This document shows positions 8,157-17,313 of a stretch of 64,000 nucleotides of DNA, piece after piece. The translations under genes and the position numbers were made by a program. Numbering within the stretch: position 1 is the stretch's first letter; each line of letters begins with the position of its first letter. This DNA comes from Pseudomonas fluorescens. GTDB taxonomy: Bacteria > Pseudomonadota > Gammaproteobacteria > Pseudomonadales > Pseudomonadaceae. Where the stretch lies: positions 186,001 through 250,000 of the forward strand of contig NZ_CABVII010000003.1 in assembly GCF_902497995.1 (NCBI RefSeq). The letters run 5' to 3'. The notes under the pieces are model-generated. The model was not told the DNA's origin. It saw nothing but the letters and a program-made list of their open reading frames with translations, and did not search any database.

Positions 8157-9215
8157 TTACCAACGGAAACGCAACTGCGGTGTCGGTTTCGGGGCTGGCG
8201 CAACGGCAGGTACCGAGCCACCAGCCGCGGGCTGGGCAGGGGTCGCCGGGGCTGGCGCCTCACCGGCCGGAACTTCCTGCAACCTGGCCAGGGACAACTG
8301 CGCCTTCAACTGTTCGGCGCTGCCATTGACCCGATACACAATCCGGTCGCCGTCGACGCTTTGCAGACGCGCACCAAAAGGTTCGAGCAAACGCCCCAGG
8401 GCCGCATAGCGCTCCAGGTTCATGCCCTGCACTTCCAGCAATTGTTCACCCGAAGCACCCGGCTTGACCACGAACCGCGGCGCCAGACGCTCGCTGACCG
8501 CCAACATGACCGCATCGGCCACGGCGGCCTGATCCGCGCCCTGCACACTGCCGGCCTCTTTCTGATCGCCCAGCCACAAGCGCCACTTGGCTTGCCACTG
8601 CCCCCCTTCTTCACGGGCATGCACTGCCAGCAAGGCATCGGCATTGTAACGGTCCGAAGCGTCGCGCAACGGCGCCGGATCCGCGCCTTCCAGATTCGGC
8701 GCGGTGGCAACGATCTGCTCATTCAGGTCCGCCAGCGGCAAGCGCAATGGCAAACCACGGTGTTGTGCCGCGCGGCGCAATGGCGTCGCGCTGGCCTGAC
8801 CATCGCCCACCAGGTTCGAACCCTCGGTGGCATCGTTCAACCACCAGCCCAGGATCGACGGTCGGTTCGCGCCCCAGAGAGACAACCCGGCACGGCGCAA
8901 CGCCTGCTGCGTGGTGGCCGGGTCGAAATCGACCTTCAGTACTTCCGGTGGGCCGGCATCAAAACCGTATTGACTGATGATCTGTTGCGGATCCTTGCGC
9001 AGTGCGGCCAACCCCGGACTTTGCGCCGCCCTGGGATCACCGGTCAGCCGCAGCACCAGCGTATCCAGCGCTCGCAGGGTGGCTTGCTCGCGCGCCTCGG
9101 GCGCCTGGCTATTGACAGGCTCGCGTACTTGATAAAGGCCTTTGACGGTTTCGGCCTGACTGGCGAGGCTGACCAACGATAAACCGCCCACAAACAGCAA
9201 TTTGAAAAAACGCAT
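8157..9215 (-). CDS. DUF2066 domain protein, exported
   Basis: Protein of 352 residues with a clear signal peptide (MRFFKLLFVGGLSLVSLASQA) followed by the DUF2066 region. Conserved pieces include REQATLRALDTLVLRLTGD near residues 42-60 and SILGWWLNDA near 118. The C-terminus is a Pro/Ala-rich tail ending PQLRFRW, probably disordered. No enzymatic residues are recognisable, and the family has no established function. It lies divergent from purM with a 382-base gap and precedes the AI-2E transporter on the same strand. I recognise the family from composition and genomic position; the periplasmic location is inferred from the signal. Confidence 0.75.
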   Translation of the reverse strand: MRFFKLLFVGGLSLVSLASQAETVKGLYQVREPVNSQAPEAREQATLRALDTLVLRLTGDPRAAQSPGLAALRKDPQQIISQYGFDAGPPEVLKVDFDPATTQQALRRAGLSLWGANRPSILGWWLNDATEGSNLVGDGQASATPLRRAAQHRGLPLRLPLADLNEQIVATAPNLEGADPAPLRDASDRYNADALLAVHAREEGGQWQAKWRLWLGDQKEAGSVQGADQAAVADAVMLAVSERLAPRFVVKPGASGEQLLEVQGMNLERYAALGRLLEPFGARLQSVDGDRIVYRVNGSAEQLKAQLSLARLQEVPAGEAPAPATPAQPAAGGSVPAVAPAPKPTPQLRFRW

Positions 9216-9597
9216 TTAAGATTCCTGACGACAAGAGCGGCTGGAACAGACCGCATGAAGGCAATCGAGCAAGGCTGTGACCCTCTCCCGATGCAAAACA
9301 TTCACACGACCCGGGTAGTTTTTTGCACTGCCATAACGATAGACGGTTAATAGCGCTACCTTATACAGCCATGCTCGATTGCACCAACCCGGGCAATTAC
9401 AGTTTTTTTCAACCGATATGCCCCTGCTGTCGGCCTGAGGATGGCCGCTGCCCCTCAAGCCTGATAAAATCGCGCGCCTTCGCAGACCGGCAACAGCCGG
9501 ACCCCCTGAAACATGCGCTCGGCAATCGCCTTCGTCAATTTCAGTGGTCCCACTGGACTCGGTCGTTACCCCTGAATCCCCCCTAAAGGCCTGGATC
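9216..9597. other. Intergenic region between the DUF2066 gene and purM
   Basis: This 382-base stretch holds the divergent promoters. A GATAAAAT sequence near 9464-9471 could be a -10 element for purM, but its -35 is poor. I see no convincing gene, tRNA or conserved riboswitch; short open frames here lack ribosome sites and similarity. Confidence 0.5.
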
Positions 9598-10656
9598 ATG
9601 AGCAAGCAACCCTCCCTGAGCTACAAGGACGCCGGTGTAGACATCGACGCCGGTGAAGCATTGGTCGAACGCATCAAGAGCGTCGCCAAGCGCACTGCGC
9701 GCCCGGAAGTCATGGGCGGCCTGGGCGGTTTTGGCGCCCTCTGCGAAATCCCGGCCGGCTACAAGCAGCCTGTGCTGGTTTCCGGCACCGACGGCGTCGG
9801 CACCAAGCTGCGCCTGGCACTGAACCTGAACAAGCACGACAGCATCGGCATCGACCTGGTGGCCATGTGCGTCAACGACCTGGTGGTCTGCGGCGCCGAG
9901 CCGCTGTTCTTCCTCGACTACTATGCCACCGGCAAGCTCAACGTCGAAACCGCGACCCAGGTCGTGACCGGCATCGGCGCCGGCTGCGAACTGTCCGGCT
10001 GCTCCCTGGTCGGCGGCGAAACCGCTGAAATGCCTGGCATGTACGAAGGCGAAGACTACGACCTGGCCGGTTTCTGCGTCGGCGTCGTGGAAAAATCCGA
10101 AATCATCGACGGTTCCAAGGTCGCTGCCGGCGATGCCCTGCTCGCCCTGCCGTCTTCCGGTCCGCACTCCAACGGCTACTCGTTGATCCGCAAGATCATC
10201 GAAGTGGCAGGTGCCGACATCGAAAACATCCAGCTCGACGGCAAGCCGCTGACTGACCTGCTGATGGCCCCGACCCGCATCTACGTGAAGCCGCTGCTCA
10301 AGCTGATCAAGGACACCGGCGCCGTCAAGGCCATGGCCCACATCACCGGCGGCGGTCTGCTGGACAACATCCCGCGCGTGCTGCCAAAAGGCGCACAAGC
10401 GGTGGTTGACGTCGCAAGCTGGACGCGTCCGGCCGTATTCGACTGGCTGCAAGAGCAAGGCAACGTTGACGAAAACGAGATGCACCGCGTGCTGAACTGC
10501 GGCGTGGGCATGGTGATCTGCGTTGGCCAGGAGCACGTTGAAACCGCCCTGAACGTCCTGCGCGAAGCGGGCGAGCAGCCCTGGGTCATCGGTCAGATCG
10601 CCATCGCTGCCGAAGGCGCGGCTCAGGTCGAACTGAAAAACCTCAAGGCTCATTGA
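9598..10656 (+). CDS. purM: Phosphoribosylformylglycinamidine cyclo-ligase PurM (AIR synthetase)
   Basis: Fifth step of purine synthesis: ATP-dependent ring closure of FGAM to aminoimidazole ribonucleotide. The 352 residues match the usual PurM length. The ATG at 9598 ([20 protein letters not shown]) gives the standard N-terminus with the glycine-rich GGLGGFGAL segment, the [10 protein letters not shown] motif near residues 60-70, and the [11 protein letters not shown] motif near 139-149. Later motifs [14 protein letters not shown] and [11 protein letters not shown] are also intact. The stop overlaps the purN start (TGATG), so the pair is translationally coupled, the common gammaproteobacterial arrangement. 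Confidence 0.96.
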   Translation: MSKQPSLSYKDAGVDIDAGEALVERIKSVAKRTARPEVMGGLGGFGALCEIPAGYKQPVLVSGTDGVGTKLRLALNLNKHDSIGIDLVAMCVNDLVVCGAEPLFFLDYYATGKLNVETATQVVTGIGAGCELSGCSLVGGETAEMPGMYEGEDYDLAGFCVGVVEKSEIIDGSKVAAGDALLALPSSGPHSNGYSLIRKIIEVAGADIENIQLDGKPLTDLLMAPTRIYVKPLLKLIKDTGAVKAMAHITGGGLLDNIPRVLPKGAQAVVDVASWTRPAVFDWLQEQGNVDENEMHRVLNCGVGMVICVGQEHVETALNVLREAGEQPWVIGQIAIAAEGAAQVELKNLKAH

Positions 10657-11306
10657 TGTCCCAGACCTGTGATGTGGTGGTGCTGTTATCCGGCACCGGC
10701 AGTAACTTGCAGGCCTTGATCGACAGCACGCGGACCGGCGACAGCCCGGCCCGCATCGCTGCGGTGATTTCCAACCGCGCCGACGCCTACGGCCTGCAAC
10801 GCGCCAGGGACGCGGGTATCGACACCCGCTTCCTGGATCACAAGGCTTTCGAAGGCCGCGAGGCCTTCGATGCCGCGATGATCGAACTGATCGACGCCTT
10901 CAACCCCAAGCTCGTGGTACTGGCCGGCTTCATGCGCATTCTCAGCGCCGGCTTCGTGCGCCACTACCAGGGTCGCCTGCTCAACATTCATCCCTCGCTG
11001 CTGCCCAAATACAAAGGGTTACACACTCACCAGCGCGCGCTGGAGGCCGGTGACACCGAACACGGCTGCTCCGTGCACTTTGTCACCGAGGAACTCGATG
11101 GCGGACCACTGGTCGTACAGGCAGTAATACCGGTAGAGTTGCAGGATTCGCAGCAGAGTCTGGCGCAGCGAGTCCATAGCCAGGAACACCTGATCTACCC
11201 GATGGCTGTACGCTGGTTTGCCGAAGGTCGTTTATCCCTCGGCGAGCAAGGTGCTTTACTGGATGGAAAGCTACTCGCCGCCAGCGGCCACTTGATTCGA
11301 ACCTAG
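10656..11306 (+). CDS. purN: Phosphoribosylglycinamide formyltransferase PurN
   Basis: Folate-dependent GAR transformylase, third step of purine synthesis. The 216 residues begin [23 protein letters not shown], with the phosphate-binding SGTGSNLQA loop. The 10-formyl-THF site residues are present in VLAGFMRILS and in NIHPSLLPKYKGLHTHQRAL (catalytic Asn and His), and the catalytic Asp is in FVTEELDGGPLV. The start ATG shares its first base with the purM stop. A DUF3108 gene follows after eight bases and likely belongs to the same transcript, which ends at a strong terminator. Confidence 0.96.
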   Translation: MSQTCDVVVLLSGTGSNLQALIDSTRTGDSPARIAAVISNRADAYGLQRARDAGIDTRFLDHKAFEGREAFDAAMIELIDAFNPKLVVLAGFMRILSAGFVRHYQGRLLNIHPSLLPKYKGLHTHQRALEAGDTEHGCSVHFVTEELDGGPLVVQAVIPVELQDSQQSLAQRVHSQEHLIYPMAVRWFAEGRLSLGEQGALLDGKLLAASGHLIRT

Positions 11307-11314
11307 GAGATTTT

Positions 11315-12028
11315 ATGCGTCGCGCCCTGCTCCTCGCTTGCGCTCTGCTCGCCCTGCCTTTTGCGCAGGCTGCAGAACTTCAACCGTTCTCCGCCAGCTA
11401 TACCGCCGACTGGAAGCAGCTGCCGATGAGCGGCACCGCCGAACGCAGCCTGACCAAGCAGGCCAACGGCGCCTGGAAGCTCAGCTTCAAGGCCTCGATG
11501 ATGATCGCCAGCCTGACCGAAGAAAGCACCCTGACCCTGGACAAGGACACCTTGCTGCCCCAGTCCTACCATTTCGAACGGGGTGGCCTGGGCAAAGCCA
11601 AGAAGGCTGACCTGGACTTCGACTGGACCAACAAGATGGTCACCGGCACCGATCGCGGCGACCCGGTCAAGCTCCCGCTCAACCGCGGCATGGTCGACAA
11701 ATCCACTTATCAGCTGGCCCTGCAGCATGACGTGGCCGCCGGCAAGAAAAGCATGAGCTATCAGGTCGTCGATGATGGCGAAGTCGATACCTATGACTTC
11801 CGCGTGCTGGGTTCGGAAAAAGTCGACACCAAGGCCGGCCAGATCGATGCGATCAAGGTCGAACGCGTGCGCGATCCGACGCAAAGCAAACGCATCACCG
11901 TGCTGTGGTTCGCCAAGGACTGGGATTACCTGCTGGTCCGCCTGCAACAGGTCGAGACTGACGGCAAGGAGTACAACATCATGCTCCTGGACGGTACGGT
12001 CAACGGCAAGGCTGTCAAAGGCAGCTGA
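11315..12028 (+). CDS. DUF3108 family exported protein
   Basis: Protein of 237 residues with a cleavable signal peptide (MRRALLLACALLALPFAQAAE) and then the DUF3108 region. This begins with FSASYTADWKQLPMSGTAERSL and continues with repeated beta-strand-like segments such as LTLDKDTLLPQSYHFERGG. The family is periplasmic, with lipocalin-like or LolA/VioE-like beta structure suggested for some members; no activity is known. It is preceded by a good ribosome site (TAGGAG) eight bases after purN, and a strong terminator follows, so it forms the third gene of the purMN transcript. The linkage to purine genes is positional and does not imply function. Confidence 0.8.
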   Translation: MRRALLLACALLALPFAQAAELQPFSASYTADWKQLPMSGTAERSLTKQANGAWKLSFKASMMIASLTEESTLTLDKDTLLPQSYHFERGGLGKAKKADLDFDWTNKMVTGTDRGDPVKLPLNRGMVDKSTYQLALQHDVAAGKKSMSYQVVDDGEVDTYDFRVLGSEKVDTKAGQIDAIKVERVRDPTQSKRITVLWFAKDWDYLLVRLQQVETDGKEYNIMLLDGTVNGKAVKGS

Positions 12029-12047
12029 TCCGGATCGATACGAAAGG

Positions 12048-12074
12048 GCCCCGCACAATGCGGGGCTTTTTTTG
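12048..12074 (+). terminator. Rho-independent terminator of the purM-purN-DUF3108 transcript
   Basis: The stem GCCCCGCA/TGCGGGGC with a short loop is followed by seven T residues, 20 bases after the DUF3108 stop. Confidence 0.9.
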
Positions 12075-12109
12075 TGTCCGGCAAATAGCCACATTTGTAA
12101 TCCGTCCCC

Positions 12110-12177
12110 TGTAGGAGCCAGGCTTGCCGGCGAAGGCGTCCTCAAGAACGCCTTCGCCGGCAAGCCTGGCTCCTACA
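12110..12177. repeat. REPIN, GGCTTGCCGGCGAA variant class
   Basis: Two 30-base arms (12110-12139 and 12148-12177) are perfect reverse complements around an eight-base loop. The core differs from the other REPs here (GAGCCAGGCTTGCCGGCG). Its right arm supplies the TAG stop of the amidohydrolase gene on the minus strand. Confidence 0.9.
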
Positions 12178-13177
12178 AGGAACGGGGCAGGATCGAGAGA
12201 AAGTTGTCTCGTGCGACTTTTCTGGCGACATCTTCCGGCAAGGCGTCGAGAAACGGATCAAAGCTGTGCATTTCCTCACCGAGCTTGTTGAAACGCCCCA
12301 CGACATCAGAGCCGAGCATGAAGCGCTCCGGGAAGCGCTCCACCAGTTTCAACCACTCGCTTCGAGGCTTGCCCTGCCCATCCAGCAGATAAGGCGTCAG
12401 CATGCTCCAGGACAGGTCGACGAACAGGTTGGGGTAAGCCTCAAGCATGCGCGCCAAAGTAGGCAACAGAAAATCCAGCTGGATCTGGTGCCGATGAATT
12501 TCCGCGCTGGTGCCGGCATGGGCCCAGATGAACCGGGTATGCGGATGATTGCGCAGCGGCTCCTCGACTTCCGCCAGGTACAGTGGATTTTTTTCACGCT
12601 TGGAGGTGATGTTGGAATGCAGCATGACCGGCAGATCGTTTTCGGCGGCGAGGTGATAGATCCGCGTCATGGCCTCGTTATTCGCCCGCGGTGTGTCGCC
12701 GGATGTCAGCGCAGTCAAGTCATCGTGGCGGGTAAAGACTTCGCCTATGCCCTGCCATAGACCGGGATTGAGATCGAGCATGCGCTGGATATGCGCCACG
12801 GAGTTCTTGTCGTTGGGATTGAAACCTGACAGGAACGGGTGAAAATTCTGGCGCTGGCCGGGGTGCAACGAGTTCACGGCGGCGGCGACGATGACATCGG
12901 TGGCGCTGTACCAGTAAGCATCGGCGTCATCGCCGGCGTAATAACGTGGACGCTTGGGTTCGTCTTCGTGCCATTTCTTGGCCACTGGAACGCCTGAAAT
13001 CATCACATGCTCGATGCGATTGTCGGCCATGGCCTTGAGCAATTTCGGCATGCCCGCCGTTTCCTGAAAAAAATCCACGTAATGCAGGTGCGCATCGCTG
13101 TAGGCATATTCCCGGGCGCTGGCAACGTGGCAGGCAAAGACCAACAGGCAGGCAACGCTGTAGCGGAACAGAGGCAC
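12173..13177 (-). CDS. Exported metal-dependent amidohydrolase (COG2159-like)
   Basis: TIM-barrel amidohydrolase of about 334 residues with a signal peptide (PLFRYSVACLLVFACHVASA), so probably periplasmic. Metal-site residues are visible in order: the HxH-type start DAHLHYVDFF, Glu in GIGEVF, His in PVMLHSNI, His in FIWAHAGTSA and Asp in MLGSDVVG. This is the layout of the ACMSD/TatD-like amidohydrolase group. I chose the GTG at 13177 because GGAGAT lies seven bases upstream and the signal starts there; an upstream ATG at 13234 would add 19 unlikely residues. The stop codon is provided by the adjacent REPIN. The substrate is unknown. Confidence 0.78.
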   Translation of the reverse strand: MPLFRYSVACLLVFACHVASAREYAYSDAHLHYVDFFQETAGMPKLLKAMADNRIEHVMISGVPVAKKWHEDEPKRPRYYAGDDADAYWYSATDVIVAAAVNSLHPGQRQNFHPFLSGFNPNDKNSVAHIQRMLDLNPGLWQGIGEVFTRHDDLTALTSGDTPRANNEAMTRIYHLAAENDLPVMLHSNITSKREKNPLYLAEVEEPLRNHPHTRFIWAHAGTSAEIHRHQIQLDFLLPTLARMLEAYPNLFVDLSWSMLTPYLLDGQGKPRSEWLKLVERFPERFMLGSDVVGRFNKLGEEMHSFDPFLDALPEDVARKVARDNFLSILPRSL

Positions 13178-13329
13178 GGGCGATCTCCAGAACGTAGGAA
13201 CAGCGTAGACCCCAGCGCAAGGTCCAGGGTTCATCAGGGCACGAAAGTGGAACGCGAACGTGTAGGAATGCTCTATAACTTCAAGGTCTTTTCTGACTGA
13301 ATGACTTTTCCTTACCTGCGAGGTTTCCC

Positions 13330-13746
13330 ATGACTGTTACCGTCAATACCGTTTCCGCCGAAGGTTTTCGTCACAGCATCCAGATCGATGAGCACGAATT
13401 GTTTGCCGATGTACCCAAAGATATCGGCGGCGAAGGCACTGCCCCAGAGCCCCATGACTACTTCGACGCCGCCCTCGGTGCCTGCAAAGCCGTTACCTTG
13501 AAGATGTACGCCAAAAAGAAAGACATCCCGCTGACCGGTGTCTCGGTCGAGGTCAAACGCGATAATAGCGAAGAGCAGAAAGGCAAATATGCCCTGCACG
13601 TCAAACTGACCCTCAAGGGCGTGCTCACCGACGCCCAGCGCGACGAACTGCACCGCGTAGCCGACCGCTGCCCGGTACACAAGCTGATGACCAGCACTGA
13701 GGTCAGCATCGAAACCCATCTGTCCGAAGGTGCGTTCAGCCAATAG
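13330..13746 (+). CDS. OsmC family protein (peroxiredoxin-like)
   Basis: Protein of 138 residues with the OsmC/Ohr fold features: Cys in ALGACKAVTLKMYAKKK near residue 56 and the second Cys in VADRCPVHKLM near 119. These are the pair that reduces organic peroxides in the family. The N-terminus (HELFADVPKDIGGEGTAPEPHDYFDAAL) resembles the YhfA/OsmC branch more than Ohr. It lies upstream of a pirin gene on the same strand with a 61-base gap. Both may respond to oxidative stress, but no regulatory site is visible. Function is by family, and the preferred peroxide is unknown. Confidence 0.85.
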   Translation: MTVTVNTVSAEGFRHSIQIDEHELFADVPKDIGGEGTAPEPHDYFDAALGACKAVTLKMYAKKKDIPLTGVSVEVKRDNSEEQKGKYALHVKLTLKGVLTDAQRDELHRVADRCPVHKLMTSTEVSIETHLSEGAFSQ

Positions 13747-13807
13747 CGGCAAGGGCTGCGCAAGCGGGTTATGCTCCACGCGTCACCCGCTCAGCCTGGA
13801 ATGCACC

Positions 13808-14668
13808 ATGAACACTCTGCTTGTGATCCGCCCCCGCGCCGAAGATGTCGAAGGCCAACCGATTCTTCGCCCTTTGCCGTCAGCCAAATGCCGCAGTGTC
13901 GGGCCCTTCGTGTTTTTCGACCACATGCTGGAAACCCGTTACCCGGCAGGCCATGGCATGAATATCCGGCAGCATCCGCATATCGGCCTGTCCACCCTGA
14001 CCTACTTGTTCGAAGGGCAAATCCAGCACAAGGACAGCCTCGGCTCCGATCAGGTGGTCGAGGCCGGGGATGTCAGCTGGATGACGGCGGGCAGCGCGAT
14101 CGCCCACGTCGAGCGCACACCGCAGGCGTTGAAGGACAGCGGATTCAGGATGCACGGCCTGCAAATCTGGCTGGCGTCACCCAAGGAGCATGAACAAGGC
14201 CCGGGGCACTACAGCCACCATCCGGCGGCCACACTGCCGGTCAGCGATAACCTTGGCGTGAAGATCCGGATGATTGCCGGATCAGGCTTTTGCCTGGAAT
14301 CGCCGGTGCCGGTGCTTTCTCCTACGCTGTATGCCGAATTGAACCTGCTGACGGCCACCACGCTGCTCATCCCCACCGAGCATGAAGAGCGGGCGTTGTA
14401 TGTGTTGAGTGGCGAGGCGCAGCTCAATGGCGAGCTACTGGAACCGCATACGCTGGCGGTGTTGCCTGCGGGGGAAGAGATGACGCTGTTTGCCGAGAGC
14501 GACTGCCATGCCGTGCTGTTCGGCGGTGCGCCACTGGATGGGCCGCGGCGGATCAACTGGAATTTTGTGGCGAGTGACCCGGCGGTGATCGATGAAGCGC
14601 GGCGACGCTGGGAGGCCGGGGATTGGCCGACGGTGCCGGGGGAAAGTGAGCGGATTGAGTTGCCTTAA
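13808..14668 (+). CDS. Pirin family protein (bicupin)
   Basis: Protein of 286 residues with two cupin domains. The N-terminal domain has the pirin signature FFDHMLETRYPAGHGMNIRQHPHIGLSTLTYLFEG, whose His residues form the Fe site together with a later H/E pair around DVSWMTAGSAIAHVERT. The C-terminal domain includes the conserved GALYVLSGEA-like stretch ERALYVLSGEAQLNGE. Bacterial pirins include quercetin dioxygenases and modulators of pyruvate dehydrogenase; which applies here cannot be decided. The ATG at 13808 is chosen since the upstream extension overlaps osmC and is not conserved. A REPIN lies 25 bases after the stop. Confidence 0.88.
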   Translation: MNTLLVIRPRAEDVEGQPILRPLPSAKCRSVGPFVFFDHMLETRYPAGHGMNIRQHPHIGLSTLTYLFEGQIQHKDSLGSDQVVEAGDVSWMTAGSAIAHVERTPQALKDSGFRMHGLQIWLASPKEHEQGPGHYSHHPAATLPVSDNLGVKIRMIAGSGFCLESPVPVLSPTLYAELNLLTATTLLIPTEHEERALYVLSGEAQLNGELLEPHTLAVLPAGEEMTLFAESDCHAVLFGGAPLDGPRRINWNFVASDPAVIDEARRRWEAGDWPTVPGESERIELP

Positions 14669-14692
14669 GTCCTGAGTCGCCTATTAGATTGT

Positions 14693-14787
14693 CTTCGCGA
14701 GCAAGCCCGCTCCCACATTTGATCGAGGTCGTACGCAAAGTTTACGGTCGACGCCGATCCACTGTGGGAGCGGGCTTGCTCGCGAAG
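14693..14787. repeat. REPIN, GTGGGAGCGGG class
   Basis: Inverted REP arms at 14693-14716 and 14764-14787 flank a 47-base spacer, between the convergent pirin and htpG genes. Confidence 0.9.
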
Positions 14788-14837
14788 GGGCCGGCACTAA
14801 CATCACGCCTATCAGGGCTACAAAAGCCCCAGAATAA

Positions 14838-14863
14838 AAAAACCCGCCGAAGCGGGTTTTTTT
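14838..14863 (-). terminator. Terminator of htpG (probably bidirectional)
   Basis: The stem AACCCGC/GCGGGTT with T-runs on both strands lies 12 bases beyond the htpG stop. Confidence 0.9.
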
Positions 14864-14874
14864 GTGCAACGCCG

Positions 14875-16779
14875 TTAAACCGACAGTTCAACCAGCAGCT
14901 TGTTCAGGCGGCGCACATACGCGGCCGGGTCTTTCAAGCTGTCGCCGGCCGCCAGGGCCGCCTGATCGAAGAGAATGTGCGACAGGTCGCCAAAGCGCTC
15001 GTCGCTCTGCTCGTTGTCGAGTTTCTCGATCAGCGGGTGAGCCGGGTTGAATTCGAAGATCGGCTTCGACTCCGGAACCTTCTGACCGCTGGCTTCCAGG
15101 ATCTGACGCATTTGCATGCCCAGGTCCTGCTCGCCGATGGCCAGGATTGCCGGAGAATCGGTCAGACGGTGGGAAACCCGCACTTCGGCCACCGAATCGC
15201 CCAGTGCCGTTTTCAGACGCTCAACCAGGCCTTCTTTGGACTTGGCGACTTCTTCCGCGGCTTTCTTGTCCTCTTCCGAGTCCAGGTTACCCAGGTCCAG
15301 GTCACCGCGCGCCACGTCGACAAAGCTCTTGCCGTCGAAATCGCTGAGGTAGCTCATCAGCCACTCGTCGATGCGATCGGTCAGCAGCAACACTTCGATG
15401 CCTTTCTTGCGGAAGACTTCCAGATGCGGGCTGTTTTTGACCTGCGCGTAGGTTTCGCCGGTCAGGTAGTAGATCTTGTCCTGGCCTTCCTTGGCGCGCG
15501 CCAGGTACTCGGCCAGGGAAACCACTTGCTCGCCTTCTTCGCCCTGAGTGGAGGCGAAACGCAGCAGGCCGGCGATTTTCTCTTTGTTGGCGAAGTCTTC
15601 TGCCGGGCCTTCTTTCATGACCTGGCCGAAGTTTTTCCAGAAGCTCTTGTATTGCTCAGGGTCGTTCTTCGCCAGTTTTTCCAGCATGTCGAGCACACGC
15701 TTGGTCAGCGCCGACTTCATGGAGTCGATGATCGGGTCTTTCTGCAGGATTTCCCGCGACACGTTCAGCGACAGGTCATTGGAATCGACCACGCCCTTGA
15801 TGAAGCGCAGGTACAGCGGCAGGAACGACTCGGCCTGATCCATGACGAACACGCGCTGCACGTACAGCTTCAGGCCTTTAGGGGCTTCACGCTGGTACAG
15901 GTCGAACGGAGCACGGGCCGGCACGTAGAGCAGCGAGCTGTATTCCAGCTTGCCTTCGACCTTGTTGTGGCTCCAGCTCAGCGGGTTCTCGAAATCGTGG
16001 GCGACGTGCTTGTAGAACTCCTGGTATTCCTCGTCCTTGATCTCGGTACGCGGACGGGTCCACAGGGCGCTGGCGCGGTTGACGGTTTCCCATTCAACGG
16101 CCGGTTGCTCTTCGCCTTCAACAGCTGCCGCTTCTTTCGGCAACTCGATCGGCAACGCGATGTGATCGGAGTACTTCTTGATGATGTTGCGCAGACGCCA
16201 GCCATCGGCGAATTCGTCTTCACCAGACTTCAGGTGCAGGACGATTCGGGTGCCGCGCTCGGCTTTCTCAACGGTAGCGACTTCAAAGTCGCCTTCACCC
16301 TTGGACGACCAGTGCACGCCTTCGCTGGCAGCAGCACCGGCACGGCGGCTGAACACGTCGACTTTGTCGGCAACGATGAATGCAGAGTAGAAACCCACCC
16401 CGAACTGACCGATCAGGTGCGAATCTTTCTTCTGATCGCCAGACAGGTGCTTCATGAAATCGGCGGTGCCGGACTTGGCGATAGTCCCCAGATGGGTAAT
16501 CGCGTCTTCGCGGCTCATGCCGATGCCGTTGTCTTCGAGGGTGACGGTTTTAGCGTCCTTGTTGAAGCTCACACGGATCTTCAGCTCGGCGCCGCCTTCC
16601 AGCAGATCAGGCTTGGCCAAGGCTTCGAAGCGTAATTTATCTACAGCGTCAGAGGCGTTCGAGATCAATTCGCGAAGGAAAATTTCCTTGTTGGAATACA
16701 GCGAATGGATCATGAGGTGCAGCAGCTGCTTCACCTCGGTCTGGAAGCCCAGGGTTTCCTTTTGAGTTTCCACACTCAT
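14875..16779 (-). CDS. htpG: Chaperone protein HtpG (Hsp90)
   Basis: Homodimeric ATP-dependent chaperone of 634 residues, the normal length for HtpG. The N-terminal GHKL ATPase motifs are intact: [17 protein letters not shown] (residues ~26-42), LEDNGIGMS (~80) and [13 protein letters not shown] (~123-135). The middle and C-terminal dimerisation domains follow to ...[12 protein letters not shown]. The start [20 protein letters not shown] is the conserved N-terminus; an ATG two codons upstream is also in frame, with GGAG four bases before it. A heat-shock (sigma-32 type) promoter sits 67-94 bases upstream, overlapping the end of the preceding thioesterase gene, and a strong terminator follows the stop. 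Confidence 0.97.
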   Translation of the reverse strand: MSVETQKETLGFQTEVKQLLHLMIHSLYSNKEIFLRELISNASDAVDKLRFEALAKPDLLEGGAELKIRVSFNKDAKTVTLEDNGIGMSREDAITHLGTIAKSGTADFMKHLSGDQKKDSHLIGQFGVGFYSAFIVADKVDVFSRRAGAAASEGVHWSSKGEGDFEVATVEKAERGTRIVLHLKSGEDEFADGWRLRNIIKKYSDHIALPIELPKEAAAVEGEEQPAVEWETVNRASALWTRPRTEIKDEEYQEFYKHVAHDFENPLSWSHNKVEGKLEYSSLLYVPARAPFDLYQREAPKGLKLYVQRVFVMDQAESFLPLYLRFIKGVVDSNDLSLNVSREILQKDPIIDSMKSALTKRVLDMLEKLAKNDPEQYKSFWKNFGQVMKEGPAEDFANKEKIAGLLRFASTQGEEGEQVVSLAEYLARAKEGQDKIYYLTGETYAQVKNSPHLEVFRKKGIEVLLLTDRIDEWLMSYLSDFDGKSFVDVARGDLDLGNLDSEEDKKAAEEVAKSKEGLVERLKTALGDSVAEVRVSHRLTDSPAILAIGEQDLGMQMRQILEASGQKVPESKPIFEFNPAHPLIEKLDNEQSDERFGDLSHILFDQAALAAGDSLKDPAAYVRRLNKLLVELSV

Positions 16780-16845
16780 GGTCATCAAACTCCAATCAGA
16801 TGGCATAAGCCGCGACCTTGATGGTCGGCGGCGGGTTGTCATCAA

Positions 16846-16873
16846 AGTTGGGGGCTCAGATCAGGATTTCAAG
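16846..16873 (-). promoter_or_regulatory. Sigma-32 (RpoH) type heat-shock promoter of htpG
   Basis: On the minus strand, CTTGAA (16873-16868), a 14-base spacer and CCCCAACT (16853-16846) differ from the CTTGAA / CCCCATNT consensus by one base in the -10 element. The -35 box lies inside the last codons of the upstream thioesterase gene. Confidence 0.8.
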
Positions 16874-17313
16874 GGCTCTTCGATTTTGAAATGGGCCCGG
16901 GCCGTGGCAATCGGCTCGGACTCGGTACTTTGCCAGGCCGTAATCGCTACGTTGGCGACGCGCCGTCCCTGGCGACAAACCTGGCATCGGGCCCAGGTGT
17001 CACGAAATTGCCCTGCGCGCAGGTAGTCGAGGGAGAAGTCGATGATTTTCGGCACGCCGGGTGATCCGGTGAAAACCAGCAGGTGCAGCGCCGCGGCCAA
17101 CTCCATGAACCCGGCAATCACGCCGCCATGAATCGCCGGCAGCAGCGGGTTGCCAATGTTGTCTTTATTGGCCGGCAAGCGAAACAGCAACTCATCCCCC
17201 ACGCGCGAACACTCGACGCCGATCAGTTTGGCATAGGGAATCAGGTGCAGCAGCGAGGCGTAGTCCCCTTGCTCGTGGGCCTGTTGCAGTTGTTCTTTGA
17301 AGTTGTCAGTCAT
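16861..17313 (-). CDS. PaaI-type hotdog-fold thioesterase, second of an overlapping pair
   Basis: Acyl-CoA thioesterase-like protein of 150 residues with the hotdog signature NPLLPAIHGGVIAGFMELAAALHLL, in which the HGG and following Glu are the usual active-site elements, and then a IDFSLDYLRAG strand. The ATG overlaps the stop of the upstream thioesterase gene by four bases, so the two are translationally coupled and may form a heteromer. Its last codons contain the -35 box of the htpG promoter. The substrate is unknown; the family hydrolyses aryl- or acyl-CoA esters. Confidence 0.82.
   Translation of the reverse strand: MTDNFKEQLQQAHEQGDYASLLHLIPYAKLIGVECSRVGDELLFRLPANKDNIGNPLLPAIHGGVIAGFMELAAALHLLVFTGSPGVPKIIDFSLDYLRAGQFRDTWARCQVCRQGRRVANVAITAWQSTESEPIATARAHFKIEEPLKS

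Noticed and set aside
14689-16635. Open frame of 648 codons on the plus strand opposite htpG
   Set aside because: It begins in a REPIN and runs antisense to htpG; composition mirrors the HtpG codons and no domain is recognisable.
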